Source: Phascolarctos cinereus
Taxonomy: Eukaryota > Chordata > Mammalia > Diprotodontia > Phascolarctidae
Direction of reading: 5' to 3'
Assembly: GCF_002099425.1 (NCBI RefSeq)
Contig: NW_018343972.1
Location: forward strand, 2,059,501-2,123,500
DNA: 64,000 bases
Made by a program: the position numbers and the translations under genes. The notes beneath the pieces were generated by a model. The model was not told the DNA's origin, did not search any database, and saw nothing but the letters and a program-made list of their open reading frames with translations. Shown piece by piece: positions 60,830 to 64,000 of the stretch (position 1 is the stretch's first letter; every line of letters starts with the position of its first letter).

Positions 60830-61600
60830 AACTTGTGAACTGCTGAATTTGTTTTACCCATGAGACCCATGTCTTACTCAAAGCTGGTGTTGCTCAAGAA
60901 ATTTCCCATGCAGGACAAATCTGATCCCTCTCCTGCATGAAAGCCTTTCAAATACTTGCAAACTTCTATCATTTCCTCCTTAAGTCTTCTCTGCTCCAGA
61001 CTAAACATTCCTAATCCTTTCAAATAATCTTCATGTGGCATCATCTTGAGGCCTTCACCATCCTGGTTGCTCTCCTCTGGACACACTGCAGACTTCCTAA
61101 AATGTGATACCCAGAACTGGACATAACCCTCCAGAGGTGGTCTGATGAGGGCAGAATACAGTGAGAAGTAGAACCTTCCTCTTTTGAACATCATACTTCA
61201 TTTCATTCCAAGATTATATTCGTCTTTTTTTTTTTTTTGGTTGCATATCATACTGCTGACTCATTAGTGCTTTGTAGTCCACTAAAATCTCTAGGATAGG
61301 TTGCTGACTTAGGGCAAATCTTTTTCAGATAAACAAATCTTTTTTAGACAAACTGCTATCCAGCATTTGTCTTCTTTATCTTGTATTGTGAAATCGATTT
61401 TTTTGGGGGGCAGCTCGATAGATAGAGCACCGTCTGTAGAATTATGAGGACCTGAGTTCAAATCTGGCCTCAGATATTTACAAGCTGTGGGACCCTGGGC
61501 AAGTCACTTAACTCTGACTGCCTCCAAAAAAAAAAAAAGAAATTGGTTTTTTGAGCCCCAATATTAGGTTTTACACATCAGTCCTTCCATGTCATGACAT
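60830..61600 (-). mobile_element. L3 (CR1-clade) LINE, long well-ordered copy
   Basis: CTCCTTAAGTCTTCTCTGCT, CTAATCCTTTCAAATAATCT, GGTTGCTCTCCTCTGGACAC, CTAAAATGTGATACCCAGAA, GGTCTGATGAGGGCAGAATA, then GCTGACTCATTAGTGCTTTG, GCTATCCAGCATTTGTCTTC. After a SINE it goes on with TTGAGCCCCAATATTAGG. Confidence 0.9.
61405..61538 (+). mobile_element. tRNA-derived SINE in L3
   Basis: GGGGGGCAGCTCGATAGATA, GACCTGAGTTCAAATCTGGC, GGGACCCTGGGCAAGTCACT and A tail. Flanks GAAATCGATTTTTT (61390) and GAAATTGGTTTTTT (61539) are the target duplication; both are L3 sequence. Confidence 0.95.
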
Positions 61601-61649
61601 GCAGTGTCAAGGACCAAAGGTCCTTAGAGGAAGTCTTGTGTTTAGCGGT

Positions 61650-62345
61650 GATAAAACTCAGAATGAGCTGGGGCTCATGAGGAAAGCTAAGGACAGCAAA
61701 GGGGCTCTTTAATGACTACCTTGGGGAAAAGAGGAGTATCACAGAAAGGTTAGGACTGTTGCCTAGGCTGAATAGAATAATGATAATGGGCAAAAGAGAG
61801 AAAGTGAAGTTACTCATCTGGTATTTTGCAAATAATATTTGGATCATAAAGGAGAGAATAAAAATAGCTAACAGGAAGTTGGTGCACAAGACAGGGAGAG
61901 AAAGAGAAGGACAATAAGAGAGCATCTAGCTGCTCTAAAACCAATCAAATGTTAGAGATGGCCCAGTAAGAGATGAACTCTATCCCAGAGCTAGAGCACT
62001 GGAAGGCTTGGTAGATGTGATTGTAGAGCCACAGTGAAATATACCGAATGAGATCGTGAATAATGGGAGGGGGACCTCAGTCATACACAGGCGCATTTCA
62101 AAACAGGGAAGAGAATGAAATCTGCCAACCCTAGGCCAGTGAGTGTGACTTAATTTCCTTGCAAAATTTGAGAACTATTAAAAGGGTGGTGATGATTATA
62201 AGAAATCAGTATGGATTCATCAAGAATAGGCCATGTCAGAATAACCTTATTTCCCTTTTTTGACAGGCTTAGTTAACTGGCAGACCAAATAACTATTCGT
62301 AGTTTGCCTAGATTTTAGCAAAATATTTGAAAGCCTCAAATGTAT
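61650..62345 (+). mobile_element. L3 (CR1-clade) LINE, reverse-transcriptase region
   Basis: AAAACTCAGAATGAGCTGGG, GAAATCTGCCAACCCTAGGC, CAGTGAGTGTGACTTAATTT, AGTATGGATTCATCAAGAAT, AGGCCATGTCAGAATAACCT and CCTAGATTTTAGCAAAATAT. The last reads LDFSKIF, the RT motif A of CR1-clade elements, whose catalytic D is kept. Confidence 0.8.
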
Positions 62346-62349
62346 TCTT

Positions 62350-62396
62350 GTAGAATTATAGTGCCTGGCATATATTAATTGCTTATTAAAGTCCCT
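62350..62396 (+). mobile_element. L2 3' tip
   Basis: TTATAGTGCCTGGCATATAT and TAATTGCTTATTAAAG. Confidence 0.5.
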
Positions 62397-62434
62397 GTCT
62401 ACCTATCTGTTTATGATAGAGATGTGAACTAGAT

Positions 62435-62960
62435 CAGTAGTGTCCAAACTTTTTTGATCATGTACCCGTTTCATTAAAATGTTTTTGAGCATGCACCCAA
62501 TATGTGCATATTTACCTATTTATAATTTATATACGTGTACTACTATATTAATATATACATTATAGAACAGGAACAAAAATAGAAATTCAAAAAATCAAAT
62601 GATGAAATATTTTGTTAATTATACAAAACTCTTTTTGCTTTCACTAAAATATTATTAATGACTATATTTCTACTGAGAACACTGTAATTGAATAGGCTTC
62701 ATTTTATTTTTGAAATCTGGTTTTAACACTTTGTGATAGCCATTCGAAGGTCTGGTTCTAAGTTCGGTTTATTTTGACACTTGGTTGTAATGACTGTCAT
62801 AACTGAAAACACTACTTTGCAAAGATTCAAATGAGTATATTATTGACTACATTTACTAAGTTTCACTTTTCAATCTCATCCACTAATTATGCAAATGTTT
62901 TTCTTGAAATTCAGCTAGTTAATTTTCCTCTTCTCCATTGTCCTTTGGTTGTTGCAAACT
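62435..62960 (+). mobile_element. old hAT-type DNA transposon
   Basis: Starts CAGTAGTGTCCAAACTTTTT, then GTACCCGTTTCATTAAAATG and, on the far side, TTGTGATAGCCATTCGAAGG and CATAACTGAAAACACTACTT, which resemble the reverse-oriented transposase part of hAT elements. The right end is not found. No frame is open. Confidence 0.5.
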
Positions 62961-63114
62961 CATTATTCATATATTTTTAACAAATGGGTTAAAAGTTTAC
63001 TAAAGCTTTCTTGGAAAGGTTTTTAAAGAGGTTAAACATCTGGTTTCCGAGTTTTAAAATTATGCAGATATGAGAGCTATTCTAAGTGACACACATCATC
63101 TTTTACAACCCAGA

Positions 63115-63385
63115 GACGAGAGAGTAAGTAACCAGAGAGAATGGTGTCAGTAGAGCTGAATGTTGTAGAGAGGTCAACAAGCATGAGGATTGAGAAAAGG
63201 CCATCTCTGATTTGGCTATTAATAGATCACTGGTAATTCTGAACAGACCACTTTCAGTTGAGTGAAGAGCCAAAGGTAACAAGGAAATTGAGAACCTGGG
63301 ATCGATTCTCTAAATGGAAATAGAGAAATCGTTTGGAAGAGGGGTGGATTTGGGGGGAAAGATAAAGTAATGAGATTGGCTATTC
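63115..63385 (-). mobile_element. L2 LINE reverse-transcriptase piece
   Basis: GAATGGTGTCAGTAGAGCTG, AGAGAGGTCAACAAGCATGA, TTGGCTATTAATAGATCACT and CCACTTTCAGTTGAGTG are reverse L2 in order. Confidence 0.7.
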
Positions 63386-63389
63386 AGAC

Positions 63390-64000
63390 TGCAACCTATC
63401 CATCTATGCTCATCCTTTGCTAGTACTATTCTTTCCCAGAGTAAAATAAGACATTGGGGAAAGGGCCTCACTTATTGTCTACTGCTTTAGTGAGCAGAAC
63501 CTACCCACCGAGGGGCACTTGTGGCAGACCTGAAGTGACCTGAGGGACAGGGTGTGGGGACAGGGGTAAGGGTTGGGTTTTTGCTTGCACAGCTGTTACT
63601 TTGAGTGACAATTTTGGTTAGTTTATAACTAACCACCCTGAGTAGTCAATGCCCAAAGTCAGGCAGCAGTATGAGGGGACATAGTGGAGGACTATAGAGC
63701 TATAATGGATAAGGGGATGATCTAGTTATGACGGAGATAAGCCTTAAATTGGCTATCACAAATAACAACATTTCCACCCTCTTTTTGGTTGACTGCACAC
63801 AGCTAAGAGTCATGTCCACCTCTTACCCTCTCAGCAACACTACCTTTGGAGACCATTGGGCTAGATGCTAGTACATCTAGTGTGGAGGATGGAGTTGGAG
63901 CTGATTGAATGGCCAGATTCTTTCTCTTTATATTTTAAATTTTTAAAATTATTAATTTAAAGCCCACTAAAAAGGAACATTTCCATGTATAAAAAGAAAC
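63390..64000. other. unassigned, right end of window
   Basis: No gene or repeat recognised to the edge. Confidence 0.4.

Overview
The window reads as non-coding nuclear DNA from a marsupial, most likely an Australian one. The main pointers are the tRNA-headed SINEs that open with GGGGCAGCTAGGTGG and end in a short A-rich tail (WSINE1-like), the MAR1-type SINEs that join a tRNA/CORE body to an RTE-type tail, and L1 3' ends of the marsupial kind. These sit on a dense background of MIR/THER CORE-SINEs, L2, L3 (CR1-clade), RTE, hAT, Tigger-like and mariner-like remnants. The SINE subtype differs from the one I recall as typical of Monodelphis, so an Australidelphian source is favoured; this rests on memory of consensus sequences, not on a search.

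I found no host exon, tRNA, rRNA or other RNA gene that I can support. Every longer open frame lies in a simple repeat, a decayed transposon or unique DNA without coding character. The window is probably intergenic or the inside of a large intron. The visible protein signals belong to retroelements: an RTE endonuclease motif at the left edge (minus strand), a long L2 at 40900-44165 with a GDFN endonuclease motif and a reverse-transcriptase segment, and an L3 reverse-transcriptase segment near 62300.

Layout. 1-6.5 kb: RTE, split L3, simple repeats, an L1 3' end. 6.5-13 kb: MIR/L2, a retroviral fossil (9600-10580) that looks copied from RNA by LINE machinery, and a repeat-free block at 11040-11860. 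13-26 kb: nested MIR, L2, L3, the first copy of a Tigger-like miniature element (19377-19736) and an L1. 26-37 kb: three local direct duplications (27063/28893, 33272/33818, 35309/36143), an L1 with clear target duplications, and a hAT element. 37-47 kb: the long L2, interrupted by a second, inverted copy of the Tigger-like element, then a three-level nest (SINE in hAT in MIR). 47-64 kb: more SINEs, L2, L3, a 520-bp pyrimidine tract, an unclassified 1.1-kb insertion in an L3, and an old hAT.

No genes work together here. What the window offers is a readable order of insertions (SINE and L1 youngest; MIR, L2 and L3 oldest), a few repeat families I cannot name, and several repeat-free blocks that may be conserved regulatory DNA. 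Element ends are by eye and may be off by 5-30 bp.
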